Assembly: GCA_040387195.1 (NCBI GenBank)
Contig: JAZKEF010000001.1
Location: 248,001-312,000 of the forward strand
DNA length: 64,000 nt
Direction of reading: 5' to 3'
Source of the DNA: UKL13-3 sp040387195
GTDB taxonomy: Bacteria; Bacteroidota; Bacteroidia; UKL13-3
Shown here piece after piece: positions 27,839 through 37,572 of the stretch (positions within the stretch are counted from its first letter, which is position 1; each line of letters begins with the position of its first letter). The notes beneath the pieces are model-generated. The model searched no databases. It was not told the origin of the DNA and saw nothing but the letters and a program-made list of their open reading frames with translations. Made by a program: the position numbers and the translations under genes.

Positions 27839-28195
27839 ATGAATAAACTGATTCATCCAAATTATAAAAAAGCTTCCAATGTCATCTTCCTTACAATCAT
27901 ACTAAGCTTAATTAAGTTCTTTTTATTGGATGATATCCTTCACAAAGGAACTTTCATTGGTATCTTGTTGGCTATATTACTTTTTTTCGTTGGAGTTGCA
28001 TATCTCGTTCGAATAGGAAAGAATTGGGTTAAATATTTTCTTTTATTTCTCGCACTTTCCTCGCTTTTGGATATACCAGACACTGTTGAGTTATGTAAAC
28101 AAAACATCCTTTCGGGGCTAGCAGAAATCACTATTAGTTTATTAGATATATTGGCAATTATATTATTGTTTCGAATCCCAAAAAAATCAACATAA
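27839..28195 (+). CDS. Small hypothetical membrane protein
   Basis: 118 residues with about four hydrophobic helices (VIFLTIILSLIKFFLL, IGILLAILLFFVGVAYLV, YFLLFLALSSLL, ISLLDILAIILLF). The middle resembles small inner-membrane proteins with a repeating I/L pattern. AT-rich compared with its neighbours and no recognised family, so recent acquisition is possible. It sits between DUF1015 and mazG on the same strand. Confidence 0.6.
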   Translation: MNKLIHPNYKKASNVIFLTIILSLIKFFLLDDILHKGTFIGILLAILLFFVGVAYLVRIGKNWVKYFLLFLALSSLLDIPDTVELCKQNILSGLAEITISLLDILAIILLFRIPKKST

Positions 28196-28310
28196 TCCGA
28201 CAAATCCGAAATCACCAATCCGAGATCCGCATTCATTCTAATCCGTAATCAAATTTCTCCTTGCGCCTTTCCGCCATTGCGGTTAATTTGCTCAGGTAAA
28301 TAAACACACC

Positions 28311-29090
28311 GTGGCAAATACCAAACAACAACGACTCGATGCATTTTCCCGCCTACTTGACATCATGGATGAACTCCGTGAGAAATGTCCGTGGGATATG
28401 AAACAGACAAATGAAAGTTTGCGGCATTTAACCATTGAAGAGACTTATGAGTTGAGCGATGCCATTCTCAAAAATGACTCCACCGAAATTAAAAAAGAAT
28501 TGGGTGATGTGTTGTTGCATATTGTGTTTTATGCACGGATTGGAACTGAAACAGGCGCCTTTGATATAGCTGATGTATGCAATAGCTTGTGCGATAAACT
28601 GATTTCACGTCACCCGCATATATACGGAGATGTAAAAGTGGAGAATGCAGAGCAGGTAAAAGAAAACTGGGAGCAACTGAAACTGAAAGAAGGAAATAAA
28701 TCTGTGTTAAGTGGTGTGGCCAAAGGAACACCGAGCATTGTGAAAGCCTTGCGCATGCAGGAAAAAGCAGCACAGGTAGGATTTGACTGGCCAACAGCAA
28801 ATGAAGTGTGGGCAAAAGTGGATGAAGAATTAATGGAGTTGAAAGAAGAGTTTGCCGATGACGCTGCTTCCGAAAAAACAGAAAAGGAGTTTGGCGACTT
28901 TCTATTCTCTCTTATCAACCTTGCGCGCAAGTTTGATATCAATCCGGATGATGCGCTGGAAAAAACCAACCAGAAATTCATCGAACGTTTTCAGTTTATC
29001 GAAGCCAAGGCCAAAGAGCAAAACCGCAAACTTACCGATATGACATTGGAAGAAATGGATGGCTACTGGAATGAAGCGAAGAAGAAGTGA
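28311..29090 (+). CDS. mazG: Nucleoside triphosphate pyrophosphohydrolase
   Basis: 259 residues from GTG 28311. MazG hydrolyses NTPs to NMP and PPi (house-cleaning). Two MazG units are visible: KCPWDMKQTNESLRHLTIEETYELSDAI with ELGDVLLHIVFYARIG (metal-binding EExxE and ExxD), and a second with GFDWPTANEVWAKVDEELMELKEE and KEFGDFLFSLINLARK. The upstream 115 nt are ATCCGAAATCACCAATCCG-type words. Confidence 0.96.
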   Translation: MANTKQQRLDAFSRLLDIMDELREKCPWDMKQTNESLRHLTIEETYELSDAILKNDSTEIKKELGDVLLHIVFYARIGTETGAFDIADVCNSLCDKLISRHPHIYGDVKVENAEQVKENWEQLKLKEGNKSVLSGVAKGTPSIVKALRMQEKAAQVGFDWPTANEVWAKVDEELMELKEEFADDAASEKTEKEFGDFLFSLINLARKFDINPDDALEKTNQKFIERFQFIEAKAKEQNRKLTDMTLEEMDGYWNEAKKK

Positions 29091-29222
29091 TTGGTTGATT
29101 AAGTTGATAGGTTATTGGAAAAATGCCTATTCCCGTTGCGTTCGCTGCGCTCTCAAAAGACTTTGTCGCGGTGAACGCTGTGGTTAAAAAGCCCTACTTC
29201 GATGAACTCAGTATGACAATGT

Positions 29223-30911
29223 TTATTGTTTAAACAGATGTTTAGAAAGATGTAGTTCTCCGCTTTGGATACTTACTGTATATAATCCGGTAGCAATATG
29301 TTTTGGCAATCGGATGATGCTTTCCTGTCCTGCCGGTGTGGTGAGGGCATACACCTGCTCTCCCATGGCATTATAGAATGTGTAATGCACAGGTTTTTCC
29401 GGTTTTTCATCAAAGGAAAAAGTTAACTCATTCTCAAACGGATTAGGTACAATCGTTACATTGTTTTCTGTTTTTAAATCATTCCGTACAAATACAATAT
29501 TGGAGTAATGAATGGTTCCATCCCGGTCCACCTGTTTGAGTCGGTAGTATACAATTGGCGATGTCATCTTCATTTCATCGAGCCATTCATATGCCACCAC
29601 AGCAGATGTATTGGTTGCGCTAAGTTGTATGATCTCTACAAAATCCTTTGCATTGATACTGCGCTCCAAAGCAAAATAATCTGCATTCCATTCGGAAGCT
29701 GTTTTCCATGAACACCCGATTCCATTTTTCCTTTTGTTTGCTTTAAACTCCAATAGTTTTACAGGCAAAGCACTTACTTTATTTACCCAAACAGGTGCGG
29801 TAAAAATCTTATCTCCATCCAACTGGGTAATCACCGCATAATAATAATACGAAGCACCGGTTGGAATACTATGCGTGTAAGTCAGGCTCCCTGTTGTGCT
29901 GGATGTGAGTGTAGCGGGACTGATACCACTTCCGGGAATACCATAAGTAATCACAATATTGGAGGTAGGTTCTAGGTCCGGATCAAATACCGTTACGGTA
30001 ATATTAGGATTTGCCGTATCTGTGAGGATAGATCCCAATGGTTTGTTATTCACTTTAAAGGTAACCTGCACATTCCAGTCATCGCTTGCCTGTGTGCGCA
30101 TGTTGCGGATACTTTCCATGATATCAGCCCGACTGAGAGACGGAGACAACACTACCGTTCTGCTGGCAGCCATTTTTCCGAAAGTAGTATAGTGGTTATC
30201 ATGATCGAGGGTTGCTCCCAAATGGTATCCCCGTTTCAAAGCATCTTTATACCTGATCTCATAACTGGTATTGGTAGAATCCATATAGGTAGTATCGGTA
30301 CTGAATGCCGGTCCCGAACGGATGGCTGAACCAACAATGGCACTATCATGTGTTGTATTAACAGCGTTAGCGAACAAGGTGTCATAATCGGTATTATCCG
30401 GATGTGCGAAGCATGCAAATGCTCCGGGTGTTCTGGCTATTTTGGTAAACAATCCTGCATAGTCAAGTTTAGCATTATACACATCGTAATTGGGTACACT
30501 TCCAATCGAATCCCATCCTATCAGTTGATTCACTCCATACACCAATACATGTCCGCCCGGAGGTCCGGTCACCCCCCACTCCATTCCATACATGGATACA
30601 AACATTCCGTCTTGGTTGGCACTATCTGCCTGTTGCAGTCCTTTTGCATAATTGCTGCGTACCATTCCTGCACCCTGATGGTTGTGCTCTGATATTCCCA
30701 GGAAATTAAAATGAAGGGCTGTTTTAGCAAACTGGTAATCGTGATAGGGAATGCTTGCATGCGAAGTTGCACTGTCCTTATTTCCATCCGAATAAATGGA
30801 ATGCGCATGCAAATTTCCATAGTAGAAATTCAACACCTGAGCATGGACTGAATTCAACACTAAAAATAAAGGGGATATGAGCAATAGGGCAAATAACTTG
30901 CATTGCTTCAT
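29223..30911 (-). CDS. PHP-domain (CehA/McbA-type) phosphoesterase-like protein with T9SS tail
   Basis: 562 residues, with a signal peptide. FYYGNLHAHSIYSDGNKDS is a PHP-type metal motif (LHxHSxxSDG), with FLGISEHNH as the second metal site and later FAHPDN and LGATLDHDNH. A beta-sandwich region and a T9SS type A sorting domain (IVPNPFENELTFSF, GLYTVSIQSGELHLSKHLF) follow, so it is surface-exported. Hydrolysis of a phosphoester is inferred; the substrate is unknown. A TACATTTG -7 box at 30916-30923 sits 4 nt from the start codon, giving a leaderless candidate. The spacer 29091-29222 carries a family A word block and a REP-like piece (29190-29215). Confidence 0.85.
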   Translation of the reverse strand: MKQCKLFALLLISPLFLVLNSVHAQVLNFYYGNLHAHSIYSDGNKDSATSHASIPYHDYQFAKTALHFNFLGISEHNHQGAGMVRSNYAKGLQQADSANQDGMFVSMYGMEWGVTGPPGGHVLVYGVNQLIGWDSIGSVPNYDVYNAKLDYAGLFTKIARTPGAFACFAHPDNTDYDTLFANAVNTTHDSAIVGSAIRSGPAFSTDTTYMDSTNTSYEIRYKDALKRGYHLGATLDHDNHYTTFGKMAASRTVVLSPSLSRADIMESIRNMRTQASDDWNVQVTFKVNNKPLGSILTDTANPNITVTVFDPDLEPTSNIVITYGIPGSGISPATLTSSTTGSLTYTHSIPTGASYYYYAVITQLDGDKIFTAPVWVNKVSALPVKLLEFKANKRKNGIGCSWKTASEWNADYFALERSINAKDFVEIIQLSATNTSAVVAYEWLDEMKMTSPIVYYRLKQVDRDGTIHYSNIVFVRNDLKTENNVTIVPNPFENELTFSFDEKPEKPVHYTFYNAMGEQVYALTTPAGQESIIRLPKHIATGLYTVSIQSGELHLSKHLFKQ

Positions 30912-31332
30912 ACATCAAATGTACAAGCATATTGCTTAAGTTGTAGCAGTTAATTATTGATTATTGAGTTAATAAGTTATTGGATACATAAGTAGGTAAT
31001 GAAAAATTAGGCTGTAGGCAAAACCCAGTCACTTCGAGAAAACATTGGGGTGACTGTGCAAAGAGTTTGTAGCGAGAAGTTTTGGGGGTATTTTATTACC
31101 CCTAAAGCACGTTCTCGATACACACCACACAAACCAAGGCCTGCTAATCGAACTGACTCAGGGAAATAGGCTGTAGGCAGACTAAGAAAGATAAATAGTA
31201 ACACATTCAACATAATAACTCGTAACCCATAATAAACAACCCGCAACCTTCCCTCCCATTAACTTATTAACTCAATAACATATTAACCAAATAACTACAT
31301 TTGGGAAACATCCCATAGCACATACATCTAAC
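30912..31332. other. Gene-free spacer, repeat-rich
   Basis: About 420 nt, no credible gene. It holds TTAATAAG-type words at both ends (30948-30985, 31255-31295), two direct copies of TAGGCTGTAGGCA (31008-31020 and 31167-31179), and a hairpin with stem GGGGTA (31086-31091) around TTTTAT and TACCCC (31098-31103). A -7 box TACATTTG at 31296-31303 serves the gene at 31333. Confidence 0.55.
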
Positions 31333-32733
31333 ATGCATATACAATTTTTCGGAGCCGCACAATATGTTACCGGCAGTAAACATTTAATCACAACAGCATC
31401 GGGAACCAAAGTATTATTGGATTGCGGATTGATTCAGGGGTCGCTGCAACATAAAGATGCAAGCAACCGTCATTTCGGTTTTAATCCGTATGAGGTTGAT
31501 TACGTTATTTTATCGCACGCGCACATTGACCACTCTGGGCTACTGCCACGGTTGATACGTGAAGGTTTTAAGGGAATCATTTTTGCCCATCCTGCTACCA
31601 TTTCGTTATGTGAAATTATGCTGCTCGATTCGGCACATATACAAACTGAGGATTTAAAACGGGTAAATGAACGCAGGCGCAAAAGGGGTGATGAACTTCT
31701 GGATCCGTTGTATGATGTGAATGATGTAACATCGGCACTCGACCTGATGCAACCCATCGGTTATGATGAGCATGTAACAATAGACAAAGAAATTTCCTTC
31801 CACTTCACGGATGCAGGACATTTGCTGGGAAGCTGTGCCGTGCATATCGACCTTAATGAAAAATCGGGCAAACATAAACTCACGTTCACCGGTGATATCG
31901 GAAAATATGGTGATCCCATTTTACGCGACCCACAACCTTTCCGGCAATGTGATGTACTTATTTGCGAGTCGACCTATGGTGACCGTTTACATCCAAAAAT
32001 TAAGGACAGCGAAGCTGAGCTATTGAGAATTGTGAATGAAACCTGCGTAACCAATCAGGGAAAACTTATTATTCCAGCCTTCAGTGTCGACAGAACCCAA
32101 GAGCTGGTGTATGCGTTGGACCAAATGGCCAATGAAGGAAAACTACCTGCCATTCCGGTATATGTCGACAGTCCGTTATCCGTTAAGGCAACTGCGGTGA
32201 TCCGCAAGCATGAAGAATGTTACAACCAAGAATTTGTAGATTATATCCATGCCGATCCCGATCCGTTTGGTTTTAAAAATCTTACCTACATCACCGAGGT
32301 TGAACAATCCAAACAACTCAACTCCCGTAAAGGACCGTGCATTATCATTTCCGCATCGGGAATGGCAGAAGCAGGACGCGTGAAACACCATATTGCCAAC
32401 AATATCGAAAACCCTCAAAACACCATTCTACTTGTAGGATATTGTACACCCGAAAGTTTGGGTGGCCAATTAAAAGCCGGTAACCAAACCGTACGTATTT
32501 TTGGTGAAGAGAAAAAAGTAAAAGCGCAGGTAACATCCCTCGATTACTATTCTTCACATGCCGATTATGAAGAAATATTTACGTACTTAAGTTGCCAGAA
32601 CAAAAAGAAAATACATAAACTCTTTTTGGTACATGGAGAAAAAGAAGTGCAGGACGTATTTAAAACAAAGCTGGAAGCAAAGGGTTATGGGCATGTAGAA
32701 ATACCGGCTTGGGGTGATGCCTTTCAGGTATAA
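31333..32733 (+). CDS. MBL-fold beta-CASP RNA nuclease
   Basis: 466 residues. Metallo-beta-lactamase motifs: LSHAHIDHSG, DAGHLLGSC, FTGDIGKYG; beta-CASP motifs: ESTYGDRLH, VYVDSPLSVKAT, the KHHIANNI histidine and the late LDYYSSHADYEE. These are the marks of CPSF73/YSH1-like RNA endo- or exonucleases that act with zinc. A cytosolic RNA-processing role is inferred. It starts 30 nt after a -7 box. Confidence 0.92.
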   Translation: MHIQFFGAAQYVTGSKHLITTASGTKVLLDCGLIQGSLQHKDASNRHFGFNPYEVDYVILSHAHIDHSGLLPRLIREGFKGIIFAHPATISLCEIMLLDSAHIQTEDLKRVNERRRKRGDELLDPLYDVNDVTSALDLMQPIGYDEHVTIDKEISFHFTDAGHLLGSCAVHIDLNEKSGKHKLTFTGDIGKYGDPILRDPQPFRQCDVLICESTYGDRLHPKIKDSEAELLRIVNETCVTNQGKLIIPAFSVDRTQELVYALDQMANEGKLPAIPVYVDSPLSVKATAVIRKHEECYNQEFVDYIHADPDPFGFKNLTYITEVEQSKQLNSRKGPCIIISASGMAEAGRVKHHIANNIENPQNTILLVGYCTPESLGGQLKAGNQTVRIFGEEKKVKAQVTSLDYYSSHADYEEIFTYLSCQNKKKIHKLFLVHGEKEVQDVFKTKLEAKGYGHVEIPAWGDAFQV

Positions 32734-32885
32734 ATTCGAATGTCGAAATAATACTGAATATAGAATATTTAAATTGGTGCCATGTCAGGCTGAGTTCATC
32801 GAAGCCGACCTCCGGTACACCCGATACAACATTCGAATGTTTAAACTCAAAAAATCAACTTATTAACTCCTTCTACTAACCAACC

Positions 32886-33647
32886 ATGCGCGAATCCAAA
32901 CGAACAATCCTATTCCTGGTACTCGGGTCTTTTTTTATTGCCAATGCCATCATTGCCGAATTTGTGGGCGTCAAAATTTTCTCCGTTGAAGATACCTTGG
33001 GCATTAAACCATTTGCCATTACACTTTTCGGAGATAGTTATTCCTTTAACATGACAGCCGGAGTATTGTTGTGGCCTGTGGTCTTTATCATGACGGATAT
33101 TATCAATGAGTATTTCGGAAAACATGGGGTCAGGTTGTTTTCATACATTGCTGCTGCACTCATTTCCTATGCGTTTATAGCGGTGTATACCACCATTCAG
33201 GTTGCCCCTGCCGGATTCTGGCTGATAAAAGAGACACCGGAAGGCCCACTAAACATGCAGGCCGCTTTCAGCAGTATTTTCGGACAAGGGATGTGGATTA
33301 TCGTTGGGTCGTTGGTTGCATTTTTAATAGGCCAGCTGATTGACGTGTATGTGTTTCACCAGATCAAACTTCGCACAGGAGACAAGGCATTGTGGTTGCG
33401 TTCAACAGGATCAACATTGGTTTCTCAGTTCATTGATAGTTTTGTGGTGCTAATCATTGCCTTTTACATTGGCGGAAACTGGCCGCTAAAACTGGTTATT
33501 GCAGTAGGTGTGGTAAATTACATCTATAAGTTTGCAGTGGCTGTTGTCCTTACGCCCTTGTTGTACATCGTTCACTCCATTATCGATAATTACCTGGGTA
33601 AGGAACTGGCTGCACAAATGCTCAGGGAAGCTGCCGCAGAGGAATAA
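32886..33647 (+). CDS. Queuosine precursor transporter (VUT family, DUF165)
   Basis: 253 residues with about six helices. Family marks: IANAIIAEFVGVKIFSV, WPVVFIMTDIINEYFGKHG with the conserved D-x-x-NE motif, and the late STGSTLVSQFIDSFVV. These proteins (YhhQ group) import 7-cyano-7-deazaguanine-type queuine precursors. No queuosine enzyme lies nearby. The 152-nt upstream spacer holds ATTCGAATGT words at 32736 and 32829 and a REP-like TGAGTTCATCGAAG piece (32785-32800). Confidence 0.88.
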   Translation: MRESKRTILFLVLGSFFIANAIIAEFVGVKIFSVEDTLGIKPFAITLFGDSYSFNMTAGVLLWPVVFIMTDIINEYFGKHGVRLFSYIAAALISYAFIAVYTTIQVAPAGFWLIKETPEGPLNMQAAFSSIFGQGMWIIVGSLVAFLIGQLIDVYVFHQIKLRTGDKALWLRSTGSTLVSQFIDSFVVLIIAFYIGGNWPLKLVIAVGVVNYIYKFAVAVVLTPLLYIVHSIIDNYLGKELAAQMLREAAAEE

Positions 33648-33904
33648 ATGCAAAGTTGCCTTCGTCCATGGCTTCGCCAGCTCAGGCACCTTTGAATCCA
33701 CTTTCAATTGCACCACAATGGGTCGTGGGATGTTTCTGCATATCAACCTATCTGCACATTTTCATTACCCGGTTGGGGCATTGTGCTTCCTATAGATATT
33801 AAACCCCTTAAGGGTTCCGGTTCTTTCATCTCGCATCTGCACCACGCTAGATCGTGGTAAGCATTTATATTTTCTTTCGAATTTCGTGCTTTGCTATTCG
33901 AGAT
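33648..33904. repeat. Spacer with REP-like hairpins
   Basis: About 257 nt without a gene. Two related hairpins: CCACAATGGGTCGTGG (about 33712-33727, one mismatch) and ACCACGCTAGATCGTGGT (33841-33858, perfect arms). Also AACCCCTTAAGGGTT at about 33803-33817 and a TTCGTCCATGGCTTCG stretch near 33662, which resembles one at about 39000. Confidence 0.5.
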
Positions 33905-36055
33905 TTAATTGACATTCATCTCCTGCAACAGGTTGTCTGCTTTGGCTACCTTTTGCAGTACCCACAACACATACCGGATATCTACTCCCACACTCCGGCT
34001 ATATACTTCGTTCCATGCATAATCATTGATGGTGGCGGTGTATGCCCTATCGAAATTTACACCTATCAACTCCCCTTCTGCATTCATAATCGGGCTTCCG
34101 CTATTGCCTCCTGTGGTATCCAGGTTGTATAAAATGTTTACCGGTAGATCATTCAGATCCGGATGCATAAAACTTCCATAATCTCTTGCCTTGTGAAGTT
34201 CCTTGATAACCGCCATCAATTCATACTCGGCACTTTCTTTCTGCACTACACCTGTAAGTGTTGTGAAGGGTTTGTTATACTCCCCGTCATTAGGTGAATA
34301 GCCTTTTACGAAACCGTAGGTGAAACGTAAGGTTCCGTTGGCATCAGGAATAAATTGTTTTTGCTTCCAGATGGATTTTGCATCCACATATTTTGCCATC
34401 AGCAAGTTCAATTCACTTTCGCGCTTGCGGTCCTTTTCATCTTCGGGATTCATCTCTTCATTGAGAGATGAGGCGAGAGATTTCATCGGATCTTTTAACG
34501 CAAACAGTTTCTTAATATCCTTTTCATACAAGGCCTTTACTTTTTCGGGCGAACTAAACAGCGATTTTTTAAACAACTCAGCGGTATACTCTCTGAAGTT
34601 TGTTTTCCGGCCAATCATGGCATCAACTGTTTTGATGCGGTTATCGGCATTGAGTTGTTGTGCCTGTTCAAACATATGCTCCAGCGCTGCAAGCTCCAAT
34701 GGTTTATCATAGCTGCTCATGTAACGGGATAACATTTGTTCGATGCGCGGTTTTTGTCGGAGGATAAAAGCCTCCCGTGCCGAATCCGTTTTGAGTTCAT
34801 TGTATGCATCAGCATAATTATCGATGGTGGCGGCAAACTGCAAAGATGGAACAGCAGTATACACAAAATCATACCACAGGTTGCGTGGAGCGTTCGCGAT
34901 GATTTCCCCGTACAGGGTATTGATGCGCGGGATCACATCGCTGTATTTGGTGCGCAGGTTTGGATCGGCCGCTATAAATTGTTCGAGTTGTTTTTCATCT
35001 TCAAATTTATGTTTGGTCAAACCTGCTCTTTTAAATCCTTGCAGCTTTCCTTTAAAGTTTTTTGCGGTGTTGGCTAAACTTTTCATGCGGCCCGCATAGC
35101 GAATTTCGAGACTGTCATTCCCTTCACTCATCTCCGCCATCTTATTGATTTGCCAATCATAAATTTCACTGATGTATTTTAGGTAGAACTCTTCGTGGTA
35201 CTGGAAAAACTTTGCAGGTTGGTGGCGGTATGTCCGGCCCGGATAACCCAATACAAACACAAAATCATTTTCCTTTACTCCTTTAGGATTTACTTTTAAA
35301 AACTTAGCCGGTTTGTAGGGTACATTTTTTTCGCTGTATTCAGCTGCACTTCCATCGGGTGCAACGTATGCACGCAGGAAAGCAAAGTCGCCCGAGTGGC
35401 GCGGCCATACCCAGTTATCCAGTTCACCACCATACTCACCGATGCTACGTGCCGGCACATACACCAAACGCACATCCTTCAATAATTTATACCTGAACAA
35501 CACATAGGTTCTTCCGGTGAACATTTCCGAGATCTCACATTGCAAGTCCGGATTAGCTTTGTTTTCAGCCTGTGTAACCAAACGAATATTGTTACCGATC
35601 ATCCGTAAACGTTCATTGGGATCGGCAATGCTTTCGGTGCCTGCCAGCACCTTTGCCGAAACATCTTCATAACTCGCTGTAATTTTACATACCAGTCCCT
35701 GTGCCAAACGTTCTTCACCTTTGGTTTTGGCCAGGAATCCTTCTTTCATATAATTATGCTGCGGTGTACTGATTGCAGTAACAAATCCGAATGCACAGTG
35801 GTGGTTGGTTACAATCAATCCATCGTTGGATAAAAAAGAACCGGTACATCCACCCACACGCACAATAGCATCAATTAAACTTGTGCCGTTGGGATTGTAC
35901 AAATCCTGCGGAGCCATCTTCAATCCGATTTGCTGCAAGTTGATATTTTTCATTTCCGATAACGGAAACATTCCCTCTTCCATCCGTTTGTTGGTATGGG
36001 AAGACAATAATATAAACGAACCCAGAACTGTTACAAAGGCCAATAGCTTTTTCAT
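33905..36055 (-). CDS. S46 family dipeptidyl-peptidase, DPP11-like
   Basis: 716 residues, signal peptide at the N-terminus. The catalytic triad regions are visible: the histidine in IVTNHHCAFG, the aspartate in GELDNWVWPRHSGDF and the serine in TTGGNSGSP. The residue 18 positions after the catalytic serine is arginine (VNFDR); in the known enzymes this S1 residue is Arg in DPP11 (Asp/Glu-specific) and Gly in DPP7. So acidic P1 specificity is inferred. It is periplasmic, releasing dipeptides from peptide N-termini, which feed Bacteroidota that live on protein. Strong promoter at 36077-36106. Confidence 0.92.
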   Translation of the reverse strand: MKKLLAFVTVLGSFILLSSHTNKRMEEGMFPLSEMKNINLQQIGLKMAPQDLYNPNGTSLIDAIVRVGGCTGSFLSNDGLIVTNHHCAFGFVTAISTPQHNYMKEGFLAKTKGEERLAQGLVCKITASYEDVSAKVLAGTESIADPNERLRMIGNNIRLVTQAENKANPDLQCEISEMFTGRTYVLFRYKLLKDVRLVYVPARSIGEYGGELDNWVWPRHSGDFAFLRAYVAPDGSAAEYSEKNVPYKPAKFLKVNPKGVKENDFVFVLGYPGRTYRHQPAKFFQYHEEFYLKYISEIYDWQINKMAEMSEGNDSLEIRYAGRMKSLANTAKNFKGKLQGFKRAGLTKHKFEDEKQLEQFIAADPNLRTKYSDVIPRINTLYGEIIANAPRNLWYDFVYTAVPSLQFAATIDNYADAYNELKTDSAREAFILRQKPRIEQMLSRYMSSYDKPLELAALEHMFEQAQQLNADNRIKTVDAMIGRKTNFREYTAELFKKSLFSSPEKVKALYEKDIKKLFALKDPMKSLASSLNEEMNPEDEKDRKRESELNLLMAKYVDAKSIWKQKQFIPDANGTLRFTYGFVKGYSPNDGEYNKPFTTLTGVVQKESAEYELMAVIKELHKARDYGSFMHPDLNDLPVNILYNLDTTGGNSGSPIMNAEGELIGVNFDRAYTATINDYAWNEVYSRSVGVDIRYVLWVLQKVAKADNLLQEMNVN

Positions 36056-36076
36056 GGTAGATAATTTAAAGAGAGG

Positions 36077-36106
36077 CGAAAATAAGGATTATACTGAATG
36101 GGACAA
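36077..36106 (-). promoter_or_regulatory. Bacteroidota-type promoter for the DPP11-like gene
   Basis: On the minus strand, TTG (36106-36104), exactly 19 nt, then TATTTTCG (36084-36077); the start codon is at 36055. Same geometry as at 18376 and 45917. Confidence 0.65.
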
Positions 36107-36138
36107 CTTCCGCTAATCAAATTGAATTTCATTGTATT

Positions 36139-36181
36139 CATTCGATATAGCTCGGGGTTAACCCCTGAGTTATATCGAATG
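36139..36181. repeat. 43-bp near-perfect palindrome between divergent genes
   Basis: The left arm ATTCGATATAGCTCGGGG meets the right arm CCCCTGAGTTATATCGAAT around a GTTAAC-like centre, with only one base-pair change and one extra base. It lies between the divergent DPP11-like and dimethylformamidase-like genes, so it is not needed as a terminator. It could be a REP/BIME-type element or an operator. No T-run follows. Confidence 0.7.
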
Positions 36182-36239
36182 CGGATAATATTGTTGGATA
36201 AGCAAAGTTATTTGTTCATTTTCGGGTAGAAATACGCCC

Positions 36240-37568
36240 GTGAAACAGCTATACTCCCAACCTTTCCGGTACATCCTATTACTATTGACAGCAGGGTCTA
36301 TCCTTGTTGCATGTTTCTTTTTTCGGTATACCATGGTGAGTTTAATCCAGTATGGGAGCAAGCAGGATATTCAGGAAAAAACCATTGAAGGGTACACGCA
36401 TCAAATGAGTTACCGAAAAGGTGATACGGTACACTTTTTTTTAAACGCCAAACAACCGGGAATAGCCAGGATATATTATGCTCAGACAGCCTATGCGGAA
36501 AGACTACTGGACAGTTTTGCCATTCAACAATACTTGCAACCCAAGCAAGTAACAGATGCAAGCGAAGGTTGTGCATGGCAATCGCAATATCAATTGGTTC
36601 TTACCAGCGGTTACCTCCCGGGGTATTATAAAGTAGCGTTGCTCAGCAGAACTGACACAAGTTATATAACGTTTCTGATTGAAAACAGGGAGCCCTCCAA
36701 TGTTGCAGTATTGGTACCGTCCTCTACATGGACCGCATATAATAGGTGGGGAGGAAAGTCATTGTATTACAACAACCATGAGAACCGGACAGTATATTAT
36801 GTATCGACACACCGGCCCAACATTGAATATGATTATACTAAGGATGGTATCCATATTGATATCAATATCGCTCAATTTTTTCGGCAACAGTATAATGCAA
36901 TCATACTACCCGATTATGCCCTTGAGTATGACACGGCATTACTGGCCTGTGCCGACATTATTGTTTTAGCCAACCATTGTGAGTATTTCAGTGAAAAGAT
37001 GTATGACAACCTTTCCCGTCTTGTTCATCAACAAAACAAATCGATAGTATCATTGGGAGGAAATCAGATTTACTGGAAAACAAAATGGCATCATAACTAT
37101 ACTGTTATGGAGTGCCGGAAGGACCGATCTTTCTTCAGTTTTTGGCCTGCCGATTATGGTGGTCGCTGGCGTGAACATGTTGGCAAGGCCGAACACCATT
37201 TGCTGGGTGTCCAATTTACAGAAGCGGGTGCAGGAACGTATGCACCTTATATGGTTTGTAATACAAATCATTGGATGTTTAGCGGATTGAATACAAAAGC
37301 CGGAGATTTGTTCGGGCAGCGAGGCATGAGTGCGCTTCCCTTGTCGGGTGTGGAAACAGATAAACAAGTGGCCCTTTCGGAAGGTTTCCTTTTAGCAAAA
37401 GGATTAAACCTGCATACAGAAGATGCAGGAGCACACCTTGTGATTAAAGAGCTTAACAGTTCGCAGGCAATATTAAGTACCGGCTCCATACAAAGTGGTG
37501 CAGGTTTGGGCTACGATTCCACCCTCACTTTCCTGATACGAAACTTCATTCAGCACTACACTTATTAG
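36240..37568 (+). CDS. N,N-dimethylformamidase beta-subunit-like protein
   Basis: 442 residues from GTG 36240. An N-terminal membrane segment (YILLLLTAGSILVACFFF) suggests anchoring. The core, with STWTAYNRWGGKSLYYNN, VSTHRPN, YDYTKDGIHID, VLANHCEYFSEKMYDNL and VSLGGNQIYWK, resembles the dimethylformamidase large-subunit domain (a class I glutamine-amidotransferase-like fold with YNrWGG...LY). Such proteins appear in cell-wall and polysaccharide gene sets as well, so amide hydrolysis is not assured. It overlaps nothing and is 4 nt upstream of the glycosyltransferase, so the two form a pair. Confidence 0.75.
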   Translation: MKQLYSQPFRYILLLLTAGSILVACFFFRYTMVSLIQYGSKQDIQEKTIEGYTHQMSYRKGDTVHFFLNAKQPGIARIYYAQTAYAERLLDSFAIQQYLQPKQVTDASEGCAWQSQYQLVLTSGYLPGYYKVALLSRTDTSYITFLIENREPSNVAVLVPSSTWTAYNRWGGKSLYYNNHENRTVYYVSTHRPNIEYDYTKDGIHIDINIAQFFRQQYNAIILPDYALEYDTALLACADIIVLANHCEYFSEKMYDNLSRLVHQQNKSIVSLGGNQIYWKTKWHHNYTVMECRKDRSFFSFWPADYGGRWREHVGKAEHHLLGVQFTEAGAGTYAPYMVCNTNHWMFSGLNTKAGDLFGQRGMSALPLSGVETDKQVALSEGFLLAKGLNLHTEDAGAHLVIKELNSSQAILSTGSIQSGAGLGYDSTLTFLIRNFIQHYTY

Positions 37569-37572
37569 CCTT

